A DNA stretch of 34,593 nt, from positions 1-34,593 of the forward strand of contig JAANXC010000081.1 in the NCBI GenBank assembly GCA_018263495.1. The letters are read 5' to 3'. Below, in pieces: positions 1 to 8,526 of the stretch. The stretch is from Nitrososphaerota archaeon. GTDB taxonomy: Archaea > Thermoproteota > Nitrososphaeria > Nitrososphaerales > Nitrosopumilaceae. The notes beneath the pieces are model-generated. The model had not been told where the DNA came from. It searched no databases and saw only the letters and a program-made list of their open reading frames with translations. The position numbers and the translations under genes were made by a program. Every line of letters starts with the position of its first letter. Position 1 is the stretch's first letter.

Positions 1-258
1 CTGGTTTACAATCATTTCGTTTAATCCTGAATCAGTGTTTAGATCTTCTGCAAGTTTTCCTCCTTCCCATGTCACACCAACTACTTTTTTTGAACCAAAG
101 TGACCTGTGGTTTTAAGTCTGGTTCGTGCAACACGACGTAGACGCCAAGATTCCAATTCTTTGCCTGGTGATAACTTCTCATCACGGTTTTGCTGTACAA
201 CAAAATGTGCTTGGAACCTATCCTGAGCGCCCCATGGAAGTGGATTTGGATCTTGCAT
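1..258 (-). CDS. Conserved hypothetical protein, C-terminus truncated by the window edge
   Basis: Open minus frame starting at ATG 258: MQDPNPLPWGAQDRFQAHFVVQQNRDEKLSPGKELESWRLRRVARTRLKTTGHFGSKKVVGVTWEGGKLAEDLNTDSGLNEMIVNQ, open to position 1. Abuts the next minus-strand gene. Missing from the ORF track because it is truncated. Confidence 0.7.
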   Translation of the reverse strand, partial: MQDPNPLPWGAQDRFQAHFVVQQNRDEKLSPGKELESWRLRRVARTRLKTTGHFGSKKVVGVTWEGGKLAEDLNTDSGLNEMIVNQ

Positions 259-259
259 T

Positions 260-496
260 TTATCCCTTCTGTATTATTTGTACTGCATCAATGTTTGAGT
301 CAGAAATTTTCAACGAACCCTTGTTGGTAACCATTCTAGTAGTTTGAGAGAAAAACCTGCTATAGTAATCTCCCTTCTCAACTTCTCCCTCTCCTATCTC
401 ATTAGGAGTTGCACTAACACCAATCTCATTTAAAATATCAGAAAATTTTTCAGGCCAATTTTTTAATATAATAGTTTCAGGTTCAGAATCTTCCAT
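260..496 (-). CDS. Small hypothetical protein (78 aa)
   Basis: ATG-started ORF whose stop lies 1 nt before the ATG of the downstream minus-strand gene (operon-like spacing). Confidence 0.6.
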   Translation of the reverse strand: MEDSEPETIILKNWPEKFSDILNEIGVSATPNEIGEGEVEKGDYYSRFFSQTTRMVTNKGSLKISDSNIDAVQIIQKG

Positions 497-586
497 GTCG
501 TATCTGATTTTAGCGCATAATTTAACATTTCTTGTTGCCTCGGATTAGCAACCAAATAAATACATGAAGAACTAATTTTTGATCTC

Positions 587-2215
587 ATGCTAAAGTTTCA
601 AAATAAAACTGTACTAGTTACCGGAAGTGGTACAGGAATTGGGCAAGCAATTACGAAGAAATTTGTGGAAAATGGTGCAAGTGCCATAATCCTAGGAAGA
701 AGAAAGGAACCATTAGAAGAAACGGCAAAAATGCTAGAGGAAATTATCAAAGAAAAGCAAAGTAATGCCACCATCAAAATTTTTGATGGTGTAGACGTCA
801 GCGACGAAAAAGCTGTCACTGGAATGTTTGATGCATTAAAAAGTGAAAATGTCAACCTGGATGTTGTTGTAAACAATGCTGGAGTTTCTGGTCCTGTAAC
901 ATGTTTTGCGCATGCACCACTGGATGACTTTAGAAGTACGGTGGACATTCATCTGACTGGAACTTTTTGGACTTCGGTTCAAGCATTAAAAGTCATGAAA
1001 GAAGGAGCAAAAATTATTACAATTTCAACATTTTTTGCGGAAGAAAGACCGTTAGAACAAAGACCATACAGATTCAGAGGTCCATATACCGCATCACAAG
1101 GCGCAAAAAACAGACTCGTAGAAGCAATGTCATGGGAGCTTCTAGAAAAGGGGGTTAGTTCCAATCGACATAACCCTGGTCCGGTCCATTCAGACAGAAT
1201 TTACAAAACAGTTTATCCAAAGGCTGCATCAGAATTTCTACGTGTAAGCGGTTTTGAAGACCTATCACCAAGTGAAGTTGAAGCCGCAAATAATGAAATT
1301 GTAGGATTATTAGGAGAAGATGATGAAACAATAAAGGCTGGAATAAAAGCAGCTGCAGAAAAATTAGGCAAACCGGAAACTACACTTACTAATTTACTGG
1401 ATAAAGTAAAAAGCATCGCAGAAAAAATTCAAAAGAACACCTCAACAATGATTCCAGATCAGCAATTTTTATCGCAAGAACAGGTTGCCACAACGGTTCT
1501 AACACTTGCGGATGACGCACAGGCAAAAATTCTCAATGGAAAAATAATCCCTGGTGACAGAGTTTTCTATCCGGTCAAGTCACACATTAGATCATCTGTT
1601 CCTAAATCTGAGAAAAATAACTTGGATGGAAAACATGTTTACATTGTAAGTGCTGATGGTGATGATCAAAGAGTAAGTAGTATTACATCAATGATAGAAG
1701 ATAAAGGTGGGCAAGTTGCATTAGAACGCACTGATAATATTGATTTATTTATTCATATCACTGGTAATGTTCCAAATTTTTCCAAACTAACTGAGTTATC
1801 CAGAGATGAATGGGATAAACTAGTTAACCAATTCATTAATACCCCCGCCACGATAACACAAAGTGCCATTGATACTTTCGTTCCTGGTGGCTCTGATGAT
1901 CCAAGAAAATTCAAAGATGCAAAAGGTAGAATTGTTATAATTGGTCCCAACCTTCCAGCTGGTAAAAAAATTAGTGGGCATGAAAGGGCAAAGGTTGAGG
2001 TTTTCAGGGGTGCAATGAGACCATTTGCAACTACTGTCAATCAAGAATTAAGTGATGTACTAAAATCAAACGTTAGAGCATTCTTAATTTTGCCTGGAAC
2101 TGTTGATGGAAAAGAATCTAGTGATGAGAATATTGTGAATGCAATTAATTACTTGATGTCTGACGAATCACAGTCAAGTTCTGAAGTAATTTTTTGTCCA
2201 GACGAGACAAGATAG
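587..2215 (+). CDS. Two-domain SDR-family protein resembling the C-terminal half of bacterial malonyl-CoA reductase
   Basis: N-terminal Rossmann motif VTGSGTGIG, NNAG motif, ITIST serine and YTASQ active-site region; a long helical linker, then a second degenerate Rossmann-like domain (GKHVYIVSADGDDQRV...). Confidence 0.8.
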   Translation: MLKFQNKTVLVTGSGTGIGQAITKKFVENGASAIILGRRKEPLEETAKMLEEIIKEKQSNATIKIFDGVDVSDEKAVTGMFDALKSENVNLDVVVNNAGVSGPVTCFAHAPLDDFRSTVDIHLTGTFWTSVQALKVMKEGAKIITISTFFAEERPLEQRPYRFRGPYTASQGAKNRLVEAMSWELLEKGVSSNRHNPGPVHSDRIYKTVYPKAASEFLRVSGFEDLSPSEVEAANNEIVGLLGEDDETIKAGIKAAAEKLGKPETTLTNLLDKVKSIAEKIQKNTSTMIPDQQFLSQEQVATTVLTLADDAQAKILNGKIIPGDRVFYPVKSHIRSSVPKSEKNNLDGKHVYIVSADGDDQRVSSITSMIEDKGGQVALERTDNIDLFIHITGNVPNFSKLTELSRDEWDKLVNQFINTPATITQSAIDTFVPGGSDDPRKFKDAKGRIVIIGPNLPAGKKISGHERAKVEVFRGAMRPFATTVNQELSDVLKSNVRAFLILPGTVDGKESSDENIVNAINYLMSDESQSSSEVIFCPDETR

Positions 2216-2217
2216 TA

Positions 2218-2976
2218 TTAGAAAATACCCGCAGTCGAATCTATAATCAGCTTAATTGCTGCTGCAACTAGCACGATGATCACTATAATCTTTAATTTGT
2301 TTTCTTTTATCTCAAGGGACAATCTAGCACCTAAAATTCCCCCAGCAAATGCACCGATCGACAACAACAATGCTTGATAATAATCAGGATGTCCTAACAT
2401 GGAATGAACAATCAATCCAGAAAAAGATGCGAACATCAAGATAAACTGCGAAGTAGGCGCTGCACGCTTCATTGAGATTCCAAGCGCAACTACCATCAAC
2501 GGTACGAAGATTAGACCGCCTCCAATACCAAATAGACTTGATATTATTCCCGCAAAGAAGCTAGCACCCGCTGAAAAAACAAGCAAAAGACGAGATACGT
2601 CTATAGGTTTTTCCTCAATTTTTCTTTTAAGAAATATGTATGATGCTGAAGAAATAAGAACCAGTGCAAACAAAATTTTGAAAATATCTGGAGATATCTC
2701 AGAAGATACAAATGCCCCAAGTATGGTACCGGGAACAGCCATCAAGCCAAGTTTCCAACCAAGTGAAAGTTCTATCCGTTTTTGTTTAGCATACATAGTT
2801 GTTGATGCCACAGAATTACTAAATACAGCAAACAGGCTATTACTTACTGCCAGTGTGGGAGAAAATCCCATGAATGTCAATACTGGTACAATAATTATCC
2901 CACCACCCAGACCTATTATTGATCCCAATATTCCCGCAACAAACCCAAGCGGAATTAACCAAAGTTGTTCAAACAT
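2218..2976 (-). CDS. TauE/SafE-family sulfite exporter-like membrane permease
   Basis: 252 aa, two GLGGGxxxVP/GIGGGLIFVP repeats with multiple TM helices, typical of TauE/SafE. Confidence 0.85.
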   Translation of the reverse strand: MFEQLWLIPLGFVAGILGSIIGLGGGIIIVPVLTFMGFSPTLAVSNSLFAVFSNSVASTTMYAKQKRIELSLGWKLGLMAVPGTILGAFVSSEISPDIFKILFALVLISSASYIFLKRKIEEKPIDVSRLLLVFSAGASFFAGIISSLFGIGGGLIFVPLMVVALGISMKRAAPTSQFILMFASFSGLIVHSMLGHPDYYQALLLSIGAFAGGILGARLSLEIKENKLKIIVIIVLVAAAIKLIIDSTAGIF

Positions 2977-2977
2977 A

Positions 2978-3475
2978 TTATATCGATATTATTTCCAGTT
3001 TAGAATTTTCCGTTATGTTAAACTTATCAACAAAACCCGCAGTTACTTCTAATACATACTTAGCATTATCACCTGATACACCATTTTCTCTACATGCAAC
3101 AACTTCTATAGTCGTCTCGCATAATGGAACATTTTTCTCAATTGCAACAACATTTGCATTTTCATCAAACCAAATTATATCTATATTAAATTGCATACCC
3201 AACATCCACATGGAACGTGTTCCGGATCCATCAAAAACAAATAGCATTCCCTCATTATACGGAAGTTTTTCAGGGGTCCATGATAATCCTCTTGTCCTTA
3301 ATTCCTTTGTATCTGCAATTTGTACCTCTAAGATTTTATCATCAAGTTTTATTGTGCCACGAGGGAATTCAACAGATTCTAGTTTAACATCAGTAGGAAT
3401 GGTAAGCATACCTGCTACTCCAATAATAACTGCAGCCGCTATAATAGGAATTAAAACTCCAGTTCTTGTTGGCAT
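2978..3475 (-). CDS. DUF192 family protein with N-terminal membrane anchor
   Basis: N-terminal hydrophobic helix; 'ELRTRGLSWTPEKLPYNEGMLFVFDGSGTRSMWMLGMQFNIDIIWFDENANVV' is the DUF192 signature. Ends 1 nt before the TauE/SafE start. Confidence 0.85.
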   Translation of the reverse strand: MPTRTGVLIPIIAAAVIIGVAGMLTIPTDVKLESVEFPRGTIKLDDKILEVQIADTKELRTRGLSWTPEKLPYNEGMLFVFDGSGTRSMWMLGMQFNIDIIWFDENANVVAIEKNVPLCETTIEVVACRENGVSGDNAKYVLEVTAGFVDKFNITENSKLEIISI

Positions 3476-3517
3476 AAATTAAGATGATAATAATACGCTT
3501 AAAAACTAAAAGAAATG

Positions 3518-3922
3518 TCACATCATAGAGTTTTTAAAATCATGAATGGTAGAAAACGATTCTTTGGTATGATTGTCAATATCTGTTATCTTTGCACCGT
3601 TGTAAACTTTCTCAAGGTATTTACCAGCTAATATCATTGGTCCACCAACAGCACATGTAACACCTGTTGGTTCAGGAATCCAAAACATAATGAATCCAAT
3701 TTTTTGAATCTTTTTACCTGGTGCTGGTGCTTTAGTTAGGGCTCTTAAAGAACGCGTCGTATTTTTGTCATCCAATTTAGTAAGATCTGAATACAATTCG
3801 TTACGTCTTTTGGCTGATTCTTTCATTATTTTCAATTTCTCGATATGCTTTTGTAAAGAATCCTGCATATTTGATAATGAAACAAAATTAGATAAATACG
3901 AATGTAAAGTTCTGTCAATCAT
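3518..3922 (-). CDS. Hypothetical protein (134 aa)
   Basis: ATG-started ORF with a coiled-coil-like N-terminus and one hydrophobic segment; no family recognised. Confidence 0.55.
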   Translation of the reverse strand: MIDRTLHSYLSNFVSLSNMQDSLQKHIEKLKIMKESAKRRNELYSDLTKLDDKNTTRSLRALTKAPAPGKKIQKIGFIMFWIPEPTGVTCAVGGPMILAGKYLEKVYNGAKITDIDNHTKESFSTIHDFKNSMM

Positions 3923-4015
3923 AGGTCAAAAAACTATTACACACATGATTGCATATAGAATTTTGTTAATTAATGAAAGACACTAAATTATACTAGAATA
4001 ATTTAGTTATCTGGG

Positions 4016-4486
4016 TTGGAAAAAAATAGTAAGAGATTAGAATCTATCAAAGCTGCACATAGAATTAAAAAAGTAACAAGTACAACAAGAGAGGAAGATT
4101 ATCTGGAAGTAATTGCGGAATTAGTAGAATTAAAGGGATATGCAACTACGTTAGATATTTCCAGATTTATGAATGTCAGTCCGCCTAGTGTTACTAAGAT
4201 GCTTCAAAAACTAGATGAAAAAAAATATCTTGAATATGAAAAATATCACGGTATTAATTTAACTAATATGGGCAAACAGGTTGCGGACACAATCCGCCGG
4301 AAACATAGTATATTATTAGAATTTTTTGAAATTTTGAATGTTGGTCAAGGAATTGCCAATCAAGATACGGAAGGTTTAGAACATCATTTAAACCCCAAAA
4401 CAATTCGACAATTAAGAAAATACATTACATTTTTAAAATCAAATCCGAAAATCATAAAGCAGTTTCATGAATTTTCGCGTAAATGA
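4016..4486 (+). CDS. DtxR/MntR-family metal-dependent transcriptional regulator
   Basis: TTG start; REEDYLEVIAELVELKGYATTLDISRFMNVSPPSVTKMLQKLDEKKYLEYEKYHGINLT is the DtxR/MntR winged HTH, followed by a dimerization-type region and no SH3 domain. Confidence 0.85.
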   Translation: MEKNSKRLESIKAAHRIKKVTSTTREEDYLEVIAELVELKGYATTLDISRFMNVSPPSVTKMLQKLDEKKYLEYEKYHGINLTNMGKQVADTIRRKHSILLEFFEILNVGQGIANQDTEGLEHHLNPKTIRQLRKYITFLKSNPKIIKQFHEFSRK

Positions 4487-4555
4487 TAGTTTTGAGTACA
4501 TTATACAAAGTATCAATAGCGAATTTTAATTAGACGGAGAAAATATGGTGATTTA

Positions 4556-5221
4556 TTGACGTTCATAACAGATCTCGATGATTTGATCAGACATCGCCAT
4601 GGAGATGTAAAAAAATTAAGAGAAATTAGAGATACAATTAGACATGATAATTTCATTACTACTGAAGACAAAAATTATGTTGAATCATTAATTACAATAC
4701 ACCTAAAAAACCAACCACTTGACAGGTCATTATCACGCAAGCAACCAGATACCAAAATTAAATTACAGCCAAAACCTACTCTCAGTAGTCCAGATTTAAA
4801 AAATAATTTCACATTTAGTTTTTCATCTAATAAAAAACTAGGTATTCTTGGTGGAGTAGCTGCTGCAATAGCTATAATTGTAATTATGGGATTCACAGCA
4901 ATTAATACGCCAATTGATTCTACTGTAAGTTCAACAACAAATAACCCATTATTGGTGAATATTGATCAAACTACATACCAAAGAGCTGACATAATTTCCA
5001 TCTCAGGTGATACAAACTCCTATACTAAATCAGTTGAATTATCAATAGAAAACACTAATGGTGTAAAAATATGGAAGGAAATCATCAATCCCAAAAATGA
5101 TGGACAGTTTTCAACGCTCATTATAGCTGGTGGTGGTGGATGGGAAAATAATGGTGTTTACACATTAAAAGCAGTACAGGATGATTTAGCAAGCGCAATT
5201 GAGTTTAGAATTACTGCATAA
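4556..5221 (+). CDS. Single-TM membrane-anchored protein with extracytoplasmic beta-rich domain
   Basis: TTG start; one hydrophobic helix (LGILGGVAAAIAIIVIMGFTAI) followed by a beta-rich domain (VNIDQTTYQRADIISISGDTNSYTKSVELSI). Confidence 0.65.
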   Translation: MTFITDLDDLIRHRHGDVKKLREIRDTIRHDNFITTEDKNYVESLITIHLKNQPLDRSLSRKQPDTKIKLQPKPTLSSPDLKNNFTFSFSSNKKLGILGGVAAAIAIIVIMGFTAINTPIDSTVSSTTNNPLLVNIDQTTYQRADIISISGDTNSYTKSVELSIENTNGVKIWKEIINPKNDGQFSTLIIAGGGGWENNGVYTLKAVQDDLASAIEFRITA

Positions 5222-5224
5222 AAA

Positions 5225-5455
5225 TTAGTTCGCCAGATCTTCATCATTCCATCTTAATCTGTACTTTCCAACAGAACGCATGTATTCTATCTTACCGCCC
5301 TTTTTGAATACTAGTTTATTTTCCTTGTGTGATGTATCACGAATCTCCAAAACCACATTGTCAACAATAGTCTCAAAAATAGTTGGGTTATTTGATACCA
5401 ATTTCCAAGATTCAGAAGAAAAATCTAGATAATGAAGTGTATGAACAAGTCCCAT
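5225..5455 (-). CDS. Small hypothetical protein (76 aa)
   Basis: ATG-started ORF between convergent and divergent neighbours; compact composition. Confidence 0.55.
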   Translation of the reverse strand: MGLVHTLHYLDFSSESWKLVSNNPTIFETIVDNVVLEIRDTSHKENKLVFKKGGKIEYMRSVGKYRLRWNDEDLAN

Positions 5456-5541
5456 GATTTATGAATTCAATTCCATACCTAAAGGCTTTTGTTCAATTTA
5501 GTTTTGCAAAACTAATCAATTAGATGTAAAGATTACAATCT

Positions 5542-6111
5542 ATGAAAGCAACTTTATCCCTTAAAATAATTCAAGAAAAAGTCAAAACTTGCAAAAAGTG
5601 TGATTTGTGTGATACAAGAAAAAATGCAGTTCCTGGAAGAGGAAATCAAAATGCAGATATTATTTTTATCGGTGAGGCACCTGGAAAAAATGAAGATCTA
5701 TATGGTGAGCCATTTATCGGTACTGCAGGAAAAAAACTTGATGATGCATTAAAAAATGCTGGGTTGACAAGAAATAATGTATATATCACAAATATTGTAA
5801 AATGTAGGCCGCCTAAAAACAGAATTCCAAATGATGTTGAAAAATCAATGTGTAACGAATATTTGAAAGATGAAATTGCAATTATTAATCCTAAAATAAT
5901 TTGCCTTCTTGGAAACACGCCATTTTATTCAATTTTGGGCGGTAAGGAAATTTCAAAGAACCATGGAAAATTCATTTCTAAAGATAATCGTATGTATTTT
6001 GTCACATTTCATCCTGCCGCAACAATTTACAACCAAAAACTTGTAAATGTTTTCAAAAATGATATTAAAAAACTAGTGAATGAATTGCAAAAAATAAAAC
6101 ATGTAGATTGA
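5542..6111 (+). CDS. Uracil-DNA glycosylase, family 4 (Fe-S type)
   Basis: CKKCDLC...VPGRGNQNADIIFIGEAPGKNEDLYGEPFIGTAGKKLDDAL...NIVKCRPPKNR...TFHPAA: UDG4 motifs and four-Cys cluster. Confidence 0.92.
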   Translation: MKATLSLKIIQEKVKTCKKCDLCDTRKNAVPGRGNQNADIIFIGEAPGKNEDLYGEPFIGTAGKKLDDALKNAGLTRNNVYITNIVKCRPPKNRIPNDVEKSMCNEYLKDEIAIINPKIICLLGNTPFYSILGGKEISKNHGKFISKDNRMYFVTFHPAATIYNQKLVNVFKNDIKKLVNELQKIKHVD

Positions 6112-6112
6112 A

Positions 6113-6670
6113 ATGAAAGTTTTACCAAGAAAGTTTTACATGAATGATACCAAACAAGTCGCAAAAGATCTTTTAGGAAAAACTTTAGTAAGAAAAATTA
6201 GAAACCAAGTACTATCTGGAGTCATAATAGAAACTGAAGCATACAAAGGGAAAAATGATCCGGCTAGTCATGCATCAAGAAAAAAAACTGAACGAAATAA
6301 AATTATGTTTGGTGAAGTGGGACGCGCATATGTTTATTTCACATATGGTATGCATTATTGTTTTAATGTGGTTGCAAAAAAAGAAGAAGATGAATCTGGC
6401 GCTGTTCTAATACGAGCAATTCAACCACAACAAGGAATTAAACACATGGTAAAAAATAGAAAAACTGACGTTATTTCTAATTTGACAAATGGACCTGGAA
6501 AACTAACTCAAGCAATGCAAATTACTTTAAAACAATACGACCTGGACCTAACAAAAAATTCAGCATTGTTTATTATTGACAGTAAAAAGCCAACAAAAAT
6601 CATGACAAAGCCTAGAGTAGGAATAAAGACTGGCATTGACAAACTATGGAATTTCAGTTATAAGATCTAA
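6113..6670 (+). CDS. mpg: DNA-3-methyladenine glycosylase (AAG/MPG family)
   Basis: LPRKFYMNDTKQVAKDLLGKTLVRK...GVIIETEAYKGKNDPASHA...MFGEVGRAYVYFTYGMHYCFNVV...NGPGKLTQAM: AAG family motifs. Starts 1 nt after the UDG stop. Confidence 0.92.
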   Translation: MKVLPRKFYMNDTKQVAKDLLGKTLVRKIRNQVLSGVIIETEAYKGKNDPASHASRKKTERNKIMFGEVGRAYVYFTYGMHYCFNVVAKKEEDESGAVLIRAIQPQQGIKHMVKNRKTDVISNLTNGPGKLTQAMQITLKQYDLDLTKNSALFIIDSKKPTKIMTKPRVGIKTGIDKLWNFSYKI

Positions 6671-7329
6671 TTTTGATTATTGTTATCATCATCTTCTAGT
6701 GTCCATGGAGCAATTCTGCCAAGTATTTTTTCCCAGTTTAATCGTAAAAGAAGAATTACGACGACTGTCATCGCAACACCCAACCCTATAATACCAATAT
6801 AAACAGGCAATGGATCATCAATTTCCTGAAGTACTGGTTCCAAAAGTGACAAACCCATGTAATGTGAAATTAGTACAATTACGTAATACAAAACAAATTT
6901 TCCCAATAACGTAGCAACGAAAAACCTTTTTGGATCATATTTCGCTAGTCCTAATGGAATGTAAACTAAATCATCAGGAATAGGAGTTGCAGCAGCAACA
7001 AAAGCTGCTGAACCACCATATCGCTTTACTAATTTTTGAAATGGCAGCATTCGTTTTTTAGTTTTTTCAGAAATAATTTTTCTTCCACCATAACTAGCGT
7101 AAAATATTATCTGCTTAGCTACCGTGGACGTCAAAGCTGCAATTACAACTAAAACATGAATGTCAAATTGTTCTCCCACCGCCATTGTAGCTACCAAAAC
7201 AAATGAAGGGATTGGTACAAACGGTATAAGTGAACCAAAGAAACTGACAATAGTTAAACCAAGATAACCAACTTCGGGAGTAAAAGGAAACAATTCCCAA
7301 AGATCCACATGTCGATCAATATTTTGCAT
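6667..7329 (-). CDS. DedA/VTT (SNARE-associated) family membrane protein
   Basis: 220 aa multi-TM protein with 'FVAAATPIPDDLVYIPLGLAKYDPKRFFVATLLGKFVLYY', a DedA/VTT-like pattern. Tail overlaps the convergent glycosylase by 4 nt. Confidence 0.8.
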   Translation of the reverse strand: MQNIDRHVDLWELFPFTPEVGYLGLTIVSFFGSLIPFVPIPSFVLVATMAVGEQFDIHVLVVIAALTSTVAKQIIFYASYGGRKIISEKTKKRMLPFQKLVKRYGGSAAFVAAATPIPDDLVYIPLGLAKYDPKRFFVATLLGKFVLYYVIVLISHYMGLSLLEPVLQEIDDPLPVYIGIIGLGVAMTVVVILLLRLNWEKILGRIAPWTLEDDDNNNQN

Positions 7330-7409
7330 TATTTAACTCTAAAAAAATAATTACTAGTCAGCAATTGCGATCAAAATATGTTTTTTTATGATCGTTCCGT
7401 ATTTTAACC

Positions 7410-7499
7410 ATGTATTCTACATGCTCACAGTGTGGTAGACTGGTAACAAGACCAGAAACAAAATATTGTTCTGATGAATGTGAGGAAAAATCTAAGTAA
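7410..7499 (+). CDS. 29-aa zinc-ribbon-like microprotein
   Basis: ATG 7410 to TAA 7499: MYSTCSQCGRLVTRPETKYCSDECEEKSK, a CxxC-(16)-CxxxC zinc-binding pattern. Below the ORF track length cutoff. Confidence 0.65.
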   Translation: MYSTCSQCGRLVTRPETKYCSDECEEKSK

Positions 7500-7522
7500 T
7501 GAAAGATTACAATTGTAATGTC

Positions 7523-8458
7523 TTACTCATAAAGCCAACATAAAACATAACCACTATCTGTCTTTATTTTTGGTGGATCAGTTTTGCACTTATCCATTGC
7601 TTCAGGGCACCTATCAAAAAATCTACATCCTGGTTTCGTGGCGGATAAATCAGGTGGGCTACCAGGAATGAATTTTAGTTTTTTTTGTTTGCGTAAGGTT
7701 GGAATTGAATTTAATAATCCTTGCGTGTACGGATGTTTAGGATTACGATATATTTCTGCAGATGTGCCAAACTCAACCATTTTTCCACCATACATTACGC
7801 CAATTTTTTCTGCCACCTCAGATAATATTGCAAGATCATGTGAAATTAACATGAGAGACATGCCATTCTTTTTCAGGTTCTTTAGTAAATTGACGATTTG
7901 TGCTTGTATAAGTACATCTAGCGCAGTTGTAGGCTCATCAGCTATAACAAATTTTGGTTTTAACAACAATGCCATAGCAATAACAATTCTTTGTTTCATT
8001 CCACCACTAAGTTCATGCGGATATTTTTTCAAAACATTATAATCCAAATTCACAGCACTAATAGCATCACGTGTAATTTTATCCGCGTTACCACCAAAAC
8101 CATGTTGTTTTAGCAGTTCATCAAATTGTTGTTTGATTGTAAAAACTGGATCCAATGAATTCATGGCACCCTGAAAGATCATTGAAATTTCTTTCCAACG
8201 TATACTTCCATCAAATTTGGAATCAAGCATATCAAGTATAGATTTACCACCGAACGTAATTTTTCCTGAAACTATGTTTCCTCCCTGAAGCATTCTGATG
8301 ATCGTTAAACCCAAAGTGCTCTTTCCACAAGCACTCTCACCGGCTATTCCAATTGATTCACCATCTTCCAATTGAAATTCAACATTTTCTAATGCATGTA
8401 TATTACCATGTGAGGTTTTGTAGTCAACTGATAGATCAGAAATTTCTATCTTTGGCAT
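7523..8458 (-). CDS. Dipeptide/oligopeptide-type ABC transporter ATP-binding protein (DppD/OppD-like)
   Basis: Walker A GESACGKST, signature LSGGMKQRI, Walker B KFVIADEPTTALDV, and the OppD/DppD C-terminal motif PHPYTQGLLNSIP...FFDRCPEAMDKC. Confidence 0.9.
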   Translation of the reverse strand: MPKIEISDLSVDYKTSHGNIHALENVEFQLEDGESIGIAGESACGKSTLGLTIIRMLQGGNIVSGKITFGGKSILDMLDSKFDGSIRWKEISMIFQGAMNSLDPVFTIKQQFDELLKQHGFGGNADKITRDAISAVNLDYNVLKKYPHELSGGMKQRIVIAMALLLKPKFVIADEPTTALDVLIQAQIVNLLKNLKKNGMSLMLISHDLAILSEVAEKIGVMYGGKMVEFGTSAEIYRNPKHPYTQGLLNSIPTLRKQKKLKFIPGSPPDLSATKPGCRFFDRCPEAMDKCKTDPPKIKTDSGYVLCWLYE

Positions 8459-8526
8459 AATTATTACATCACATACTTCATTTTATTTTTTCAAGAAAGG
8501 ATATATTCAATGGATCACCATTTAAG

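Noticed and set aside
126-347. 73-aa plus ORF
   Set aside because: Overlaps two minus-strand genes with better coding character; no motif.
598-948. 116-aa minus-strand ORF opposite the SDR gene, plus the similar 979..1164, 1213..1416 and 1753..2040 minus ORFs
   Set aside because: They lie entirely antisense to a well-supported coding frame and have no recognisable domain; typical shadow ORFs.
2636-3482. Plus-strand ORFs 2636..3052 and 2919..3482
   Set aside because: Antisense to the TauE/SafE and DUF192 genes, whose motifs are clear.
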